Assembly: GCF_018798885.1 (NCBI RefSeq)
Contig: NZ_CP076361.1
Coordinates: 1,711,501 to 1,775,500 of the forward strand
DNA from: Gemmobacter fulvus
Lineage (GTDB): Bacteria > Pseudomonadota > Alphaproteobacteria > Rhodobacterales > Rhodobacteraceae
Length of the DNA: 64,000 nt
Reading direction: 5' to 3'
A program made the position numbers and the translations under genes. The stretch's first letter is position 1. Each line of letters begins with the position of its first letter. A model generated the notes under the pieces. That model did not search any database. It was not told the origin of the DNA and saw only the letters and a list, made by a program, of their open reading frames with translations. Shown here in pieces: positions 42,943-54,096 of the stretch.

Positions 42943-45489
42943 ATGTCGCGCTATGAACCCGCTGTAATCGAAGCCAAATGGCAAGAGGCCTGGGACGCGG
43001 CCGGGGTTTTCACCGCGAAACGCGATCCGGCCAAGCAGAAGTATTATGTGCTGGAGATGTTCCCCTATCCGTCGGGGCGCATCCACATGGGCCATGTGCG
43101 CAACTATACCATGGGCGATGTGGTGGCGCGCTACAAAGCCTCTTGCGGGTTTTCCGTGCTGCACCCGATGGGCTGGGATGCCTTCGGGATGCCCGCCGAA
43201 AATGCCGCGATGGAACGCGGCGGCCATCCGAAAGACTGGACCTACAGCAATATCGCCGACATGCGCGCGCAGATGAAACCGCTGGGCCTCAGCATCGACT
43301 GGAGCCGCGAGTTTGCCACCTGCGACCCGGAATATTACGGCCAGCAACAGGCGATGTTCATCGACATGATGGAGGCGGGCCTCGTCTATCGCAAGAATGC
43401 CGTGGTGAACTGGGATCCGGTCGACATGACCGTGCTGGCCAATGAACAGGTGATCGACGGCAAGGGCTGGCGGTCGGGTGCGGTGGTGGAACGGCGCGAG
43501 CTGACGCAGTGGTTCTTCAAGATCTCGGATTACGCGGGCGAATTGCGCGCGGCGCTGGACGGGCTGAAAGACTGGCCCGAAAAGGTGCGGCTGATGCAGG
43601 CCAACTGGATCGGCCAATCGCAGGGCCTGCAGTTCCGGTTTGACACCGTAGCCGCCCCTGCCGGTTTCGAGACGCTGGAGGTTTATACCACCCGTCCCGA
43701 CACGCTGATGGGGGCGAGCTTTGCCGGCATCAGCCCCGATCACCCGCTGGCCAAGGCGCTGGAGGCGACAAACCCCGATCTGGCCGCTTTCGTGGCCGAA
43801 TGCCGCCGCATCGGCACCAGCGAAGAGGCGCTGGAAAAGGCCGAAAAGCGCGGCTTCGACACCGGGGTCCGCGTCAAGCATCCCTTTGATCCTGCATGGG
43901 AACTGCCGGTCTATATCGCCAATTTCATCCTGATGGATTACGGCACCGGCGCGATCTTCGGCTGCCCGGCGCATGACCAGCGCGATTTTGAATTTGCCCG
44001 CAAATACGGGCTGGCCATCGACGCGGTGTTTACCGCCGAAGGTGCGCCCGATGCGCCGCTGACCGAGGCCTATGTGCCGATGAAATCGGAACGCGTCAGC
44101 TATGTGCGCGGCCTGCCCGGCAGCAGCGCCACCACCGGCGAGGCCGGGGTGGCCGAGGCGATTGCGCTGTGCGAGGCGCAGGGCATCGGCAAGGGCGTCA
44201 CCAATTACCGCCTGCGCGACTGGGGCATTTCGCGCCAGCGCTACTGGGGTTGCCCGATCCCGGTGATCCATTGCCCCACCTGCGGCGTGGTGCCCGAGGC
44301 CAAGCAGAACCTGCCGGTGCAACTGCCCGATGATGTCACCTTTGACATTCCCGGGAACCCGCTGGACCGCCACCCGACCTGGCGCAATTGCACCTGCCCG
44401 AAATGTGGTGCTGCGGCCCGGCGCGAGACAGACACGATGGACACTTTCGTCGACAGCTCGTGGTATTACGCCCGCTTCACCGCGCCGCGCGCCACCACGC
44501 CGACCGTGGCCGAAGATGCCGATTACTGGATGAACGTCGATCAGTATATCGGCGGCATCGAACATGCGATCCTGCACCTGCTCTACTCGCGGTTCTTCGC
44601 CCGCGCGATGGCCGCCACCGGCCACCTGCCGCAGAAGGCCATCGAGCCGTTCAATGCGCTGTTCACGCAGGGCATGGTGACGCATGAGATCTACAAGACC
44701 ACCGACGCGAAGGGGCGTCCGGTCTATCACCTGCCGGAGGATGTGACCGACGGCAAACTGGCCGACGGCACGGCAGTAGAGATCATCCCCTCTGCCAAGA
44801 TGTCGAAATCCAAGAAGAACGTCGTCGATCCGATGAACATCATCGCCGCCTTCGGGGCCGATACCGCGCGCTGGTTCGTGATGTCGGACAGCCCGCCGGA
44901 ACGGGATGTGGAATGGACGGCCTCGGGGGCCGAAGCGGCCTACAAGCACCTCAGCCGGGTCTGGTCGCTTTGCGTCCGCATCGCAGAGCTGCCCGCCGAT
45001 CACAGCGGCAGCACCGATGCCGATCTGGCAAAGGCCACCGCCAAGGCCGTGCATGAGGTGACGCAGAGCATTGACAGCTTTGCCTTCAACAAGGCCATCG
45101 CCAAGCTTTATGAATTCACCAATACGCTGGCAAAGGCCAATGCCTCCAAACCCGCGCAACAGGCGGCAATGCGCACGCTGGCACAGCTGATGTCGCCGAT
45201 GGTGCCGCATATCGCCGAATCGATCTGGACCTGTCAGGGCGGCGCGGGGCTTTGCGCGCAGGCCCCCTGGCCAAAGGCCGATCCGGCGCTGCTGATCGAC
45301 GATACCGTCACCCTGCCGATCCAGATCAATGGCAAGCGGCGGGCGGAAATCAGCGTGCCCAAGGATATGCCTGCTTCCGAGGTTGAAAAACGCGCCCTTG
45401 CGGAAGAGGATGTGATCAAGTTCTTGGCCGGGCAGCCGGTCAAGAAGATCATCGTCGTGCCGGGGCGTATCATCAATGTCGTCGTTTAA
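42943..45489 (+). CDS. leuS: leucyl-tRNA synthetase
   Basis: An 848-residue class I synthetase charging tRNA-Leu. The HIGH-type motif is H48-M-G-H51 and the KMSKS loop is at residues 619-623. A Cys-rich zinc insert (CPTCG and CTCPKCG) and the editing domain with [11 protein letters not shown] are present. The ATG at 42943 has GAGGCAAGC upstream; an in-frame ATG at 42928 is less well placed. lptE begins 14 bases before the stop. Confidence 0.97.
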   Translation: MSRYEPAVIEAKWQEAWDAAGVFTAKRDPAKQKYYVLEMFPYPSGRIHMGHVRNYTMGDVVARYKASCGFSVLHPMGWDAFGMPAENAAMERGGHPKDWTYSNIADMRAQMKPLGLSIDWSREFATCDPEYYGQQQAMFIDMMEAGLVYRKNAVVNWDPVDMTVLANEQVIDGKGWRSGAVVERRELTQWFFKISDYAGELRAALDGLKDWPEKVRLMQANWIGQSQGLQFRFDTVAAPAGFETLEVYTTRPDTLMGASFAGISPDHPLAKALEATNPDLAAFVAECRRIGTSEEALEKAEKRGFDTGVRVKHPFDPAWELPVYIANFILMDYGTGAIFGCPAHDQRDFEFARKYGLAIDAVFTAEGAPDAPLTEAYVPMKSERVSYVRGLPGSSATTGEAGVAEAIALCEAQGIGKGVTNYRLRDWGISRQRYWGCPIPVIHCPTCGVVPEAKQNLPVQLPDDVTFDIPGNPLDRHPTWRNCTCPKCGAAARRETDTMDTFVDSSWYYARFTAPRATTPTVAEDADYWMNVDQYIGGIEHAILHLLYSRFFARAMAATGHLPQKAIEPFNALFTQGMVTHEIYKTTDAKGRPVYHLPEDVTDGKLADGTAVEIIPSAKMSKSKKNVVDPMNIIAAFGADTARWFVMSDSPPERDVEWTASGAEAAYKHLSRVWSLCVRIAELPADHSGSTDADLAKATAKAVHEVTQSIDSFAFNKAIAKLYEFTNTLAKANASKPAQQAAMRTLAQLMSPMVPHIAESIWTCQGGAGLCAQAPWPKADPALLIDDTVTLPIQINGKRRAEISVPKDMPASEVEKRALAEEDVIKFLAGQPVKKIIVVPGRIINVVV

Positions 45490-45961
45490 CCGCCGTTTCC
45501 TGCTGGGCCTGCTGGCCCTTGCCCCTGCCGCCTGCACCTTTACCCCGGCCTATGCGCCGGGGGGGCCTGCGGCGGGCTTGCAGAATGCGGTGCGGGTCGA
45601 CAACCCCGACAGCAAGAACAGCTTCGATCTGGTGGAGCGGCTGGAAGAGCGGCTGGGCCGCCCTCAGACGCCACGATTCGCGCTGCGCTATACCATCACC
45701 ACCAAGTCGATCGGCGTCGGCATCACCCCCGAAAACGCGACAACCCGCTACAATCTGAACGGAACCGTCGATTGGGTTCTGACCGATCTGGCGGGCACCA
45801 CCGTCACCCAAGGCCGCGCGCAAAGCTTTACCTCGTGGTCGGCCACCGGCTCCACCGTGGCGGGGCTGTCTGCCGAAGAGGATGCGGCCTATCGCCTGAT
45901 GCGGATTCTGGCCGATCAGATCGTCACCCGGCTTGTCGCCTCGGCGGGCAGCATCCTGTGA
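45476..45961 (+). CDS. lptE: LPS assembly lipoprotein LptE
   Basis: A 161-residue outer-membrane lipoprotein that plugs LptD and helps insert lipopolysaccharide. It has a lipoprotein signal with lipobox APAAC (Cys20) preceded by two Arg residues, followed by the FTPAY segment common in alphaproteobacterial LptE and a single alpha/beta domain. The gene overlaps the leuS end by 14 bases, and holA starts 10 bases after its stop. The leuS-lptE-holA order is widely conserved. Confidence 0.88.
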   Translation: MSSFNRRFLLGLLALAPAACTFTPAYAPGGPAAGLQNAVRVDNPDSKNSFDLVERLEERLGRPQTPRFALRYTITTKSIGVGITPENATTRYNLNGTVDWVLTDLAGTTVTQGRAQSFTSWSATGSTVAGLSAEEDAAYRLMRILADQIVTRLVASAGSIL

Positions 45962-45971
45962 CCGCCGCGCC

Positions 45972-46973
45972 ATGAAACTTTCGGGCGCAGCCGCCACCGC
46001 CTATTTCGCCAAACCCGATCCCGCCGCCACCGGAGTGCTGATCTTCGGGCAGGATGCGATGCGGGTCGCGATGCGGCGGCAAGAGCTGATCGCCGCCCTG
46101 ATCGGGCCGGAGGGCGAGGCCGAAATGCGGCTGTCGCGCCTGCCCGCCGCAGAGGTGCGCAAGGATCCTGCCGCGCTGATGGACGCACTGAAGGCGCAAG
46201 GCTTTTTTCCCGGCCCGCGCGTGGCGTTTCTGGAGGATGCGACCGACACGATGGCCCCGCTGGTGACGGCGGCGCTGAAGGACTGGCGGCCGGGCGATGC
46301 ACAGCTTGTGGTGACCGCAGGCGGGCTGACCACCAAATCTGCCTTGGTCAAATTGTTTGACGCCCATCCTTCGGCCCGCTGCATCGGCCTTTATGATGAT
46401 CCGCCCTCGCGCGAGGAAATCGAGGCGACGCTGCAAAAGGCGGGGCTGACCCAGATCGACCGCGCCGCGATGACAGATCTGCTCAGCCTCGCCCGCGATC
46501 TGGATCCCGGCGATTTTCGTCAGACCGTCGAAAAGATCGCGCTCTACAAATGGGGCGATACCACGCCGCTGATGGCCGAGGATGTGGCTGCCATGGCCCC
46601 CGCCACCATCGAGGCCGAAGTCGATGATCTTATCGATGCGGTGGCCGAAGGTCGGTCGGGGGCCATCGGCCCGCTGATCCGGCGGCTGGAGGGGCAGGGC
46701 ACGCTGCCGGTGACGCTGTGCATTTTCACGCTGCGCCATTTCCGCACCCTGCACGCGCTGGCCACCGATCAAAGCGGGCAGGCGGTTTTCCGGGTGCGCG
46801 GCCCGCGCAAGGACCGCATCCTGCGACAGTCGAAGGATTGGGCGGTCAAGCGGCTGGAAGATGCGCTTGGCCTGATCGTGGATACCGACCTCACGCTGCG
46901 CTCCACCTCCAAGGCCCCTGCGATGGCGGTGATGGAGCGGGCGATGATCCGACTGGCGATGATGAAGCGCTAG
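45972..46973 (+). CDS. holA: DNA polymerase III subunit delta
   Basis: A 333-residue clamp-loader delta subunit that opens the beta clamp. The sequence fits the HolA family, with an N-terminal AAA-like domain without a usable Walker A (FGQDAMRVAMRRQELIAALI) and C-terminal collar helices (LRHFRTLHALATDQSGQAVF). The ATG at 45972 was chosen because an upstream in-frame ATG lies inside lptE. Confidence 0.9.
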   Translation: MKLSGAAATAYFAKPDPAATGVLIFGQDAMRVAMRRQELIAALIGPEGEAEMRLSRLPAAEVRKDPAALMDALKAQGFFPGPRVAFLEDATDTMAPLVTAALKDWRPGDAQLVVTAGGLTTKSALVKLFDAHPSARCIGLYDDPPSREEIEATLQKAGLTQIDRAAMTDLLSLARDLDPGDFRQTVEKIALYKWGDTTPLMAEDVAAMAPATIEAEVDDLIDAVAEGRSGAIGPLIRRLEGQGTLPVTLCIFTLRHFRTLHALATDQSGQAVFRVRGPRKDRILRQSKDWAVKRLEDALGLIVDTDLTLRSTSKAPAMAVMERAMIRLAMMKR

Positions 46974-47015
46974 GCCATTAACCTAGCCTTTACCCTTTCG
47001 CGCGACGCTCACGGC

Positions 47016-47786
47016 ATGACCAGTTCCCGCGCCTTTCACGAAGCAAGCCTGCCGCTGTTCGCCCCACCGGGCGACGAGGATGAGGCCATTGCAACCCCGC
47101 TTGCAGGCCGTCTGCCCTCGTATATCGCGGATCACCGCAAACGCCTGCGCGCACGCTTTACCGAAGGCGGGGCCGGCGCGATGGCGGATTATGAATTGCT
47201 GGAACTGGTGCTGTTCCGTGCCTTGCCCCGGCTGGATGTCAAACCGCTGGCCCGGCTGCTGCTGGACACTTTCGGCGATTTCAACCGGGTGGTCACAGCG
47301 CCCGCCCCCCGTCTGCTGGCGGTGAAGGGGGTGGGCGAGGCGGTGGTGCTGGAGCTGAAGGTGCTGGAGGCCGCAGCACAGCGTATGGCCCGCGCCAGGG
47401 TGATGCAGCGCGCCATCCTGTCCTCCTGGGATGCGCTGCTCGACTATTGCCACACCGCCATGGCGCATCGGGAAACCGAACAGTTCCGCATCCTGTTTCT
47501 CGACCGCAAGAATGTGCTGATCGCGGATGAGGAACAGGCCAAAGGCACAGTGGATCATGTGCCGGTCTATCCGCGCGAGGTGGTGAAGCGGGCGCTGGAG
47601 TTGAATGCGAGCGCGCTGATTCTGGTGCACAATCACCCCTCGGGCGACCCCACACCCTCGGATGCCGATATCAGTATGACCATGCAGATACGCGATGCGG
47701 CCGATGTGCTGGGCATCACCCTGCATGACCATCTGATCATCGGCAAGGAACGCGAGCTCAGTTTTCGGGCGCAGCACTATCTGTAG
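47016..47786 (+). CDS. radC: RadC family protein (JAB/MPN metalloprotease fold)
   Basis: A 256-residue RadC/YicR protein. The N-terminal helix-hairpin-helix-like region (about 60-130) precedes an MPN domain with the metal motif HNHPSGDPTPSDAD. Despite the name a direct DNA-repair role is not established. The 3' end overlaps the convergent PBP-OmpA gene by 29 bases. Confidence 0.9.
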   Translation: MTSSRAFHEASLPLFAPPGDEDEAIATPLAGRLPSYIADHRKRLRARFTEGGAGAMADYELLELVLFRALPRLDVKPLARLLLDTFGDFNRVVTAPAPRLLAVKGVGEAVVLELKVLEAAAQRMARARVMQRAILSSWDALLDYCHTAMAHRETEQFRILFLDRKNVLIADEEQAKGTVDHVPVYPREVVKRALELNASALILVHNHPSGDPTPSDADISMTMQIRDAADVLGITLHDHLIIGKERELSFRAQHYL

Positions 47787-49281
47787 TGGCGGGCCGCAGC
47801 CAGAGTTCGACGCGGCGGTTTGCCCGCCGTCCTGCCGCCGTGGTATCGCAGGCCATCGGCAGCGCCTCGCCAAAGGCCTCGACCCGCGGGAAGGCCTGCC
47901 CTTCGGCCAGATCGGGCACGGCCTCGGCCAAAGCGGTGGCAATGCCCATCGCCCGGCTTTCCGACAGCGCCATATTGGCCGCCGCATCGCCGGACCCGTC
48001 CGAAAATCCGGCGAGGATCACATCCAGCCCCTTGAACGCCCCGACCGCCAGCAACTGCCCCAAGAGTTGCAGGTTTTCGCGGCTGCGCGCATCCAGCGTG
48101 CTGCTGCCATCCTCGAACCGGAAGGTCAGCGAGGACCGGCTGGCCCCCGCCATCACATCGGCAAGGCGTTTCAGCTCGTCCAGCGGCACATCGCCGCCCG
48201 CGCCCTTGATCGCATTCAGCAAGCGCAGGCCGTCGGCGGTCAAAGGCACCACCTCCGGCGCGCGGTCCACATACCCCGCCTCGGCCACAGCCGCCTGCGC
48301 GGCGGGGTGATCGAGAAATTCCAGCATTTCCCGCACGAACAGCGGCAGGCGGCGGCGCGGGGTCAACAGATGCAGCGGCAGGGTCAGCGGGTAATCCTCA
48401 GCCTTGACCGAGGCGCGCACTGGCAGCAGCAGAAAACCACAACTGTCGGTCAGCGGCAGCGCCCGGGCCGCGCCCTTGGCTGATTGGCCGGTGATCGCCA
48501 GCGCCCAAGGATCACGCGCCACCGCCTCGGCCAGATCGGCCACGCTGTCATGCTCCACCACCGCCGCCACATCGCGGCCCAGCCGCGCGGCCAGCGCCTC
48601 TTGCATCGAGGTGTCGCGGGACAGCGCGTGCAGCACCAGCGGCATATCCGGCCCGCCCAACTCCTGCCAGTTGCGGATCTCGCCCGACAGCGCGCGCGCC
48701 AGATCCGGGGTAGAGATGCGGGGGTGGATATTGTCCTGCGCCACAATCGGGATCAGCGCATCCAGCCCCATCGCCCGCGCGCCAAACCCCTTGTCTGCCG
48801 TCACCGACACCACCAGCTCTGCCGCGCCCGCCAGCAGCGCCGCGCGCCCCTGTTCTGGGGTGGAGGGGGTGAAGCTGATCTGCGCCAGCGCCTGACCGCT
48901 GCCCGGATCGGTCAGCCGGGTTTCAAAACCCTCGGCCAGTAGCTTGGTCTCGATGGTCAGGCCGCGCGTCGCGGCATAGGCGGCAAAAAGCCTGGGCAGC
49001 AGGGCATTGCCCGGCTCTTTTGCGCCCATGATCCGGATCATCGCGAAGGTGGCTGTCAGATCGGGGCAGCCCGGCCCTTCGCAGATCACGCCTTCGCCAT
49101 CTAGCGTCAGCGGGCCGTATTTGGTGTCGACGCGGTAGAATTCACCGTCAAACCCCTGCAACGTGCCGTCGATGGACAAAGAGCCATCCCGTGCGGTCAA
49201 GGTGACATCCTGCGCAAAAGCACCTGTTCCGCAAAACGAGAGCGCGGCGAAAACCGCCGCGCACCAAAGCTTTCGCCGCAT
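47758..49281 (-). CDS. periplasmic PBP-like / OmpA fusion protein
   Basis: A 507-residue exported protein. After a signal peptide (ending GTGAFA) comes a short N-terminal domain and a phosphate-binding-protein-like (PstS/PBP_like) domain, about residues 75-330. A C-terminal OmpA/MotB peptidoglycan-binding domain, about 385-500, includes STLDARSREN, AGFSDGSGDAAANMALSESR and RRANRRVELWLRP. The usual OmpA loop Asp/Arg residues are retained. A substrate-binding fold tethered to peptidoglycan suggests a sensor or scaffold rather than a transporter subunit. It is second in an operon after a protein of unknown function (14-base gap). Confidence 0.82.
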   Translation of the reverse strand: MRRKLWCAAVFAALSFCGTGAFAQDVTLTARDGSLSIDGTLQGFDGEFYRVDTKYGPLTLDGEGVICEGPGCPDLTATFAMIRIMGAKEPGNALLPRLFAAYAATRGLTIETKLLAEGFETRLTDPGSGQALAQISFTPSTPEQGRAALLAGAAELVVSVTADKGFGARAMGLDALIPIVAQDNIHPRISTPDLARALSGEIRNWQELGGPDMPLVLHALSRDTSMQEALAARLGRDVAAVVEHDSVADLAEAVARDPWALAITGQSAKGAARALPLTDSCGFLLLPVRASVKAEDYPLTLPLHLLTPRRRLPLFVREMLEFLDHPAAQAAVAEAGYVDRAPEVVPLTADGLRLLNAIKGAGGDVPLDELKRLADVMAGASRSSLTFRFEDGSSTLDARSRENLQLLGQLLAVGAFKGLDVILAGFSDGSGDAAANMALSESRAMGIATALAEAVPDLAEGQAFPRVEAFGEALPMACDTTAAGRRANRRVELWLRPATTDSAAPEN

Positions 49282-49295
49282 GAATGACCTACCTG

Positions 49296-50204
49296 TTACT
49301 TGGCAGCGAGTGTCATCTCCGGCACGAGATTTTTCAACACCAGAATGTCACCCGCTGCCGCACAATCGGGCATTGCCAGCGTCAATTCCGCCACCTCGAC
49401 GGCACCGCCCCGCGAAGTCAGGGTTTCGCCCAGCAATTCGCGCCCGCAGGTCGCCTCTGTCACCGCGGCCTCGACCACCAGCTCTGCCGCCCCTGCCATC
49501 GGATAGGTGTAGATTTCGGCCAGCATCGGCAGATCCACCGTGCTGTCGCCCAGCAGGGTCAGGTATCCACCCTTGCTGGCCATGCCGGGGGCGGGGCGAT
49601 GCGGATCGGCGGCAGAGACATGGCCCTTCTGGCCGTAATCCGCGCCGTTTTCAAAGGCATGAACCTGAAACGCATCCTGATCCAGCCATTGCACGGCAAA
49701 CCGCTGCACGCCCGCCACCTCGGGCAGATCAATCTGGGCAGCCGTCTTTGTGCCATCGGCAAAGGCCAGCTCTACCTCGGCATTAGCTTTCAGGCCCGGC
49801 AGATCCAGAAACAAGGTGCCGGTGGAAGAGGTTTTCGCCGTCACCACCATCCCGCCATGCTTGACCACCACGCGCTCGGCGGGATGGCAGGGCGCGATCA
49901 GCGTCAGCCCGATCATGGCCCGATCCCGCGCCATCAGATCGAGTTGTCGGGGGCAGGCCTCTGCGCTGACGATGGGGGCGGGGGCAGCCGGGGCCAGGGC
50001 GGGCGCGGCGGGCAAGGCCGGTTTGCTTGGTGGGCTGGCCACATCCTCGGGGCCCGCAGCCAGCGGCACGACGCTGGACGGCGTCACCTCGGGCAGCGCC
50101 GCGAGGGTCTGCGCCTTGGTCGTGCGGTTCTGAACAAAATGCCCGGCACCCAGGCCAATGGCCAGAAGCGCAGAGGCAAGGGCGATGCGTCGTTGCAGCT
50201 TCAT
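49296..50204 (-). CDS. membrane-anchored periplasmic protein of unknown function
   Basis: A 302-residue protein with an uncleaved-looking N-terminal membrane segment (about residues 6-24) and an Ala/Pro-rich linker to about residue 80. The periplasmic domain is beta-rich (CPRQLDLMARDRAMIGLTLIA, HGGMVVTAKTSSTGTLFLDL), with paired cysteines near the start and end. I do not recognise a named domain. It lies 14 bases before the PBP-OmpA gene, so the two are likely functionally linked at the cell envelope. The ATG at 50204 is supported by the N-terminal Arg-hydrophobic pattern; the longer reading to 50435 runs back through the secA terminator. Confidence 0.75.
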   Translation of the reverse strand: MKLQRRIALASALLAIGLGAGHFVQNRTTKAQTLAALPEVTPSSVVPLAAGPEDVASPPSKPALPAAPALAPAAPAPIVSAEACPRQLDLMARDRAMIGLTLIAPCHPAERVVVKHGGMVVTAKTSSTGTLFLDLPGLKANAEVELAFADGTKTAAQIDLPEVAGVQRFAVQWLDQDAFQVHAFENGADYGQKGHVSAADPHRPAPGMASKGGYLTLLGDSTVDLPMLAEIYTYPMAGAAELVVEAAVTEATCGRELLGETLTSRGGAVEVAELTLAMPDCAAAGDILVLKNLVPEMTLAAK

Positions 50205-50304
50205 TTTCACGGCTCCACAGAAAATGCGTTGCTGCCGTGATAGGAGTCGAAAGGGGCCAATCCGTGGCGAAAGCGGGGAATGTTTCCAGCACGCCACCAA
50301 AGGA

Positions 50305-50327
50305 AAAGGGGGCCGCAGCCCCCCTTT
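50305..50327 (-). terminator. secA intrinsic terminator
   Basis: AAAGGGGGC and GCCCCCCTTT pair around a CGCA loop with one bulged C; the minus strand continues TTTTCCTTT. It lies 5 bases after the secA stop. Confidence 0.85.
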
Positions 50328-50331
50328 CGCG

Positions 50332-53028
50332 TCAGGCCAGACGGCCGTGACAGTGCTTGAACTTCTCGCCCGATCCGCAGGGGCAGGGATCGTTGCGCGA
50401 CGGATTGCCCCAGGTCGCCGGATCCGCCTCGTCAAAGCCGGGCAGCGCGGCGCTAGTGGCCTCGGGCAGCGCTGCGGGTTCCGGCTCGGGCTCTGCCGCG
50501 CGTTGCTGCGCCAGATATTGCGCCATCATCAACTGCTGCTCTTCCGCCGAGATCGGACGGACCAGCGCCAGTTTCTGCGTCACATCTTGGCGCAGACCAT
50601 CGAGCATGGATTCAAACAGCGTGAAGCCTTCGTTCTTGTATTCCGACAGCGGGTCGCGCTGCGCATAGCCACGGAAGCCGACGACCGACCGCAGATGCTC
50701 CAGCCGCAGCAGATGCTCGCGCCATTTGCCGTCAATCGTTTGCAGCAACAGCTGCTTTTCGATGTTGCGCATGGTTTCCGGCCCGAAAGCGGCCAGTTTT
50801 TCATCCATCAGCGCATCCGAAGCCTTTTCCAGCCGCTCGCGGATCACGTCCTGATCGACGCCTTCTTCCTTGGCCCAGTCGATCACCTTCACGTCCAGAC
50901 CGAGCTTTTCGATACAGGCGGCATAAAGCCCGGCGCTGTTCCACTGCTCAGGGTATGATTTCGACGGCATGAATTCTTCGACCAGATCGTCGACGACCTG
51001 ATAGCGCATGTCCTGCACGATTTCCGACAGGTCTTCGGCCTGCATGATTTCCATGCGCTGCCCGAAGATGGCCTTGCGCTGGTCGTTCATCACATCGTCG
51101 AATTTCAGCAATTGCTTGCGCATGTCGAAGTTGCGGCCTTCGACCTTGGCCTGAGCCCGCTCCAGCGATTTGTTGACCCAGGGGTGAACAATCGCCTCGC
51201 CATCCTTCATGCCCAGTTTCGACAGCACGGAATCGAGCCGCTCTGACCCGAAGATGCGCATCAGGTCATCTTCCAGCGACAGGAAGAAACTGGACCGGCC
51301 CGGGTCGCCCTGACGGCCCGACCGGCCACGCAGCTGGTTGTCGATCCGGCGCGATTCGTGACGTTCGGTGGCCAGAACATAAAGCCCCCCCGCGTCGATC
51401 ACCCGCTGCTTTTCGGCGGCATGTTCGGCCTCGATCCGGGTGCGGACCTCATCGGGGTGCAGATGCGGATCGGCGGCAATCGCCTCCATCACCTTCATCT
51501 CGACATTGCCGCCCAGCTGGATATCTGTGCCGCGACCGGCCATGTTGGTGGCGATGGTCACCGCGCCGAACTTGCCGGCATCGGCCACGATCTGCGCTTC
51601 CTGTTCGTGCTGGCGGGCGTTCAGCACGTTATGCGCGATGCCCTCTTTCTTCAGCAGGTCCGACAGGAATTCGGATTTCTCGATGGAGGTGGTGCCGACC
51701 AGCATCGGCTGGCCCTTTTCATGCGCCTCTTTGATCGCCTTCACCACGCCATCATATTTTTCGCGGGCGGTGCGATACACCTGGTCGTGATCGTCTTTCC
51801 GCGCCACAGGCCGGTTGGTCGGCACTTCCACCACACCCAGCTTGTAGATTTCCATGAATTCGTCGGCTTCGGTCTGGGCGGTGCCCGTCATCCCGGCCAG
51901 CTTGTCATACAGACGGAAATAGTTCTGGAAGGTGACAGAGGCGAGGGTCACGTTTTCGGGCTGGATCGCGACCTTTTCCTTCGCCTCGATGGCCTGATGC
52001 AACCCGTCCGACAACCGCCGTCCGCGCATCATGCGGCCGGTGAATTCGTCGATCAGCATCACCTCGCCATCGCGCACGATATAATTCTGATCCTTGTGGA
52101 ACAGCTTGTGCGCGCGCAGGCCCTGATTGACGTGATGGACCAGCGTGGTGCTTTCCGGGTCATACAGGGTCTGGCCTTCGGGCAGCAGGCCAAGCTGGGT
52201 CAGCCGCTGTTCGACAAATTCGTTGCCATCCTCGGTAAAGGTGGCGTTGCGGCCTTTTTCGTCCAGCTTGTAATGCGTTTCCAGCAATTCCGGCATCAGC
52301 GCATCAACCGCCTGATACAGGTCCGAGCGGTCCTGCGACGGGCCGGAAATGATCAGCGGCGTGCGCGCCTCGTCGATCAGGATGCTGTCCACCTCGTCGA
52401 CGATGGCATAGAAATGCCCGCGCTGCGCCATATCCTCGATCGAGGATTTCATGTTGTCGCGCAGGTAATCGAAGCCCAACTCGTTGTTGGTCGCATAGGT
52501 GATGTCGGCGCGGTAAGCCTCGCGCTTTTCCATATCCGGCTGATAGGGATAGACGACCCCGGTGGTTAGCCCGAGCGCAGAATAGACCTTGCTCATCCAT
52601 TCGGCATCGCGCTTGGCAAGGTAATCGTTCACCGTCACCACATGCACGCCCTTGCCCGCCAAGGCGTTCAGATAGGCAGGAAAGGTGGCCATGAGGGTCT
52701 TGCCCTCGCCGGTTTTCATCTCGGCGATATTGCCCTGATGCAGGAAGATCCCCGCCTTCAGCTGCACATCAAACGCCCGCAGGCCAAGCGCCCGCCGCGC
52801 GGCTTCGCGGCAATTGGCAAAGGCTTCGGGCAGCAGCGTATCCAGGCTTTCACCGCCCTGTGCCCGCGCCTGAAACGCGCGGGTCTTTTCTTTCAGTCCC
52901 TCATCCGAGAGCGCCTGAAACTCTGGCTCCAGCGCATTGATCTTTGCGACCAGGGGGCGCACCGATTTGACCATGCGGTCATTCGGCGTTCCAAAGACCT
53001 TCCGCGCGAGCGTTCCGAGACCAAGCAT
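50332..53028 (-). CDS. secA: protein translocase ATPase SecA
   Basis: An 898-residue Sec motor. Walker A is MKTGEGKT at about residues 101-108. The helicase-like motifs and preprotein-crosslinking domain are intact, and the C-terminus has the zinc/SecB-binding tail [17 protein letters not shown]. The start [18 protein letters not shown] is the family N-terminus, with GGAG upstream; the longer reading to 53055 is not conserved. It is divergent from the parvulin gene. Confidence 0.97.
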   Translation of the reverse strand: MLGLGTLARKVFGTPNDRMVKSVRPLVAKINALEPEFQALSDEGLKEKTRAFQARAQGGESLDTLLPEAFANCREAARRALGLRAFDVQLKAGIFLHQGNIAEMKTGEGKTLMATFPAYLNALAGKGVHVVTVNDYLAKRDAEWMSKVYSALGLTTGVVYPYQPDMEKREAYRADITYATNNELGFDYLRDNMKSSIEDMAQRGHFYAIVDEVDSILIDEARTPLIISGPSQDRSDLYQAVDALMPELLETHYKLDEKGRNATFTEDGNEFVEQRLTQLGLLPEGQTLYDPESTTLVHHVNQGLRAHKLFHKDQNYIVRDGEVMLIDEFTGRMMRGRRLSDGLHQAIEAKEKVAIQPENVTLASVTFQNYFRLYDKLAGMTGTAQTEADEFMEIYKLGVVEVPTNRPVARKDDHDQVYRTAREKYDGVVKAIKEAHEKGQPMLVGTTSIEKSEFLSDLLKKEGIAHNVLNARQHEQEAQIVADAGKFGAVTIATNMAGRGTDIQLGGNVEMKVMEAIAADPHLHPDEVRTRIEAEHAAEKQRVIDAGGLYVLATERHESRRIDNQLRGRSGRQGDPGRSSFFLSLEDDLMRIFGSERLDSVLSKLGMKDGEAIVHPWVNKSLERAQAKVEGRNFDMRKQLLKFDDVMNDQRKAIFGQRMEIMQAEDLSEIVQDMRYQVVDDLVEEFMPSKSYPEQWNSAGLYAACIEKLGLDVKVIDWAKEEGVDQDVIRERLEKASDALMDEKLAAFGPETMRNIEKQLLLQTIDGKWREHLLRLEHLRSVVGFRGYAQRDPLSEYKNEGFTLFESMLDGLRQDVTQKLALVRPISAEEQQLMMAQYLAQQRAAEPEPEPAALPEATSAALPGFDEADPATWGNPSRNDPCPCGSGEKFKHCHGRLA

Positions 53029-53226
53029 GTTTTCTCCGCTGTGTCTTGCTGACAAGATCGTGCGAGGCTTAGGGGGTCATGGCACTTGCCCGCCTCACCC
53101 AGCTTTCATAGAAGAACCCGGAAAGGCGCGAAGGTGCCCCGTCTCGCGCGACCTCCGCGATGTAAGGGGCGGCTCGGCCCAAGTCAACGTGGCGCAAGGC
53201 GCAGCCCCGATCAGGAGACGGTGATA

Positions 53227-54075
53227 ATGGCGAAAATGACGAAATTCCTCGGCGTAATCGCGCTTGGTGCGGCCCTGATGGCCGGGCCGGTGCTGGCAGA
53301 GGAGCTTTCGCCCGAAACGGTGGTTGCGACGGTCAATGGCAAGGCGATCACGCTGGGCCATATGCTGGTGATGCGCGCCACTTTGCCCGCGCAATACCAG
53401 TCTTTGCCCGATGACGTGCTGTTCAAGGGTATTCTGGATCAGCTGGTGCAACAGGCCGCACTGGCCGAGTCGGTCGAGCCGACGCTGGCCAAGCGCGATC
53501 TGCTGCAACTGGAAAACGACCGTCGCGGCACGCTGTCGGGCATCGCGCTGCAGGCCGTGGTCGACAAGGCCGTGACGGACAAGGCCCTGCAGGCGCTGTA
53601 TGACAGCCGCTTCAAGGATGCCAAACCCGGCACCGAATATCACGCCGCCCATATCCTTGTGGACAGCGAAGACAAGGCAAAGGAGATCAAGGCGCAGATC
53701 GAAGGCGGCGTTGAATTTGCCGATGCCGCCAAGACCCACAGCAGCGACGGCGCTGCCGCCAATGGCGGCGATCTGGGCTGGTTCGGCCCGGGCATGATGG
53801 TGAAACCCTTCGAGGATGCGGTTCTGGCGATGAAGTCAGGCGAGCTGGCAGGCCCGGTTCAGACCGATTTCGGCTGGCACCTGATCAAGCTGATCGAAAC
53901 CCGCGACGCGACAGTGCCGAGCCTTGACGATCTGCGCGACGAACTTGCCGCCGAGATTGAAAAGCAGGCCATTGCGGATCATCTTGCCGCCCTGACCAAG
54001 GATGCAAAGATCGAGAAGCCCGGCGAAGGGATTGACCCGGCGGTGCTGAAAGATCAGACCTTGCTCGACAAGTAA
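53227..54075 (+). CDS. exported parvulin-type peptidyl-prolyl isomerase
   Basis: A 282-residue periplasmic foldase of the PrsA/SurA type. It has a signal peptide (MAKMTKFLGVIALGAALMAG, cleavage near PVLA) and an N-terminal helical chaperone region. One parvulin domain (about 137-225) contains AAHILVDSED, GGDLGWFGPGMMV and TDFGWHLIKL. The catalytic residues typical of parvulins are present. It shares the 198-base divergent region with secA and precedes argJ by 21 bases, a gene order I recall from other Rhodobacteraceae. Confidence 0.9.
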   Translation: MAKMTKFLGVIALGAALMAGPVLAEELSPETVVATVNGKAITLGHMLVMRATLPAQYQSLPDDVLFKGILDQLVQQAALAESVEPTLAKRDLLQLENDRRGTLSGIALQAVVDKAVTDKALQALYDSRFKDAKPGTEYHAAHILVDSEDKAKEIKAQIEGGVEFADAAKTHSSDGAAANGGDLGWFGPGMMVKPFEDAVLAMKSGELAGPVQTDFGWHLIKLIETRDATVPSLDDLRDELAAEIEKQAIADHLAALTKDAKIEKPGEGIDPAVLKDQTLLDK

Positions 54076-54096
54076 TCCCGGCAGAGGGGGAAAACC

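Noticed and set aside
42928-42945. Earlier leuS start at 42928
   Set aside because: The ATG at 42943 matches the family N-terminus [10 protein letters not shown] and has GAGGC at correct spacing; the earlier ATG adds only five residues with a poorer site.
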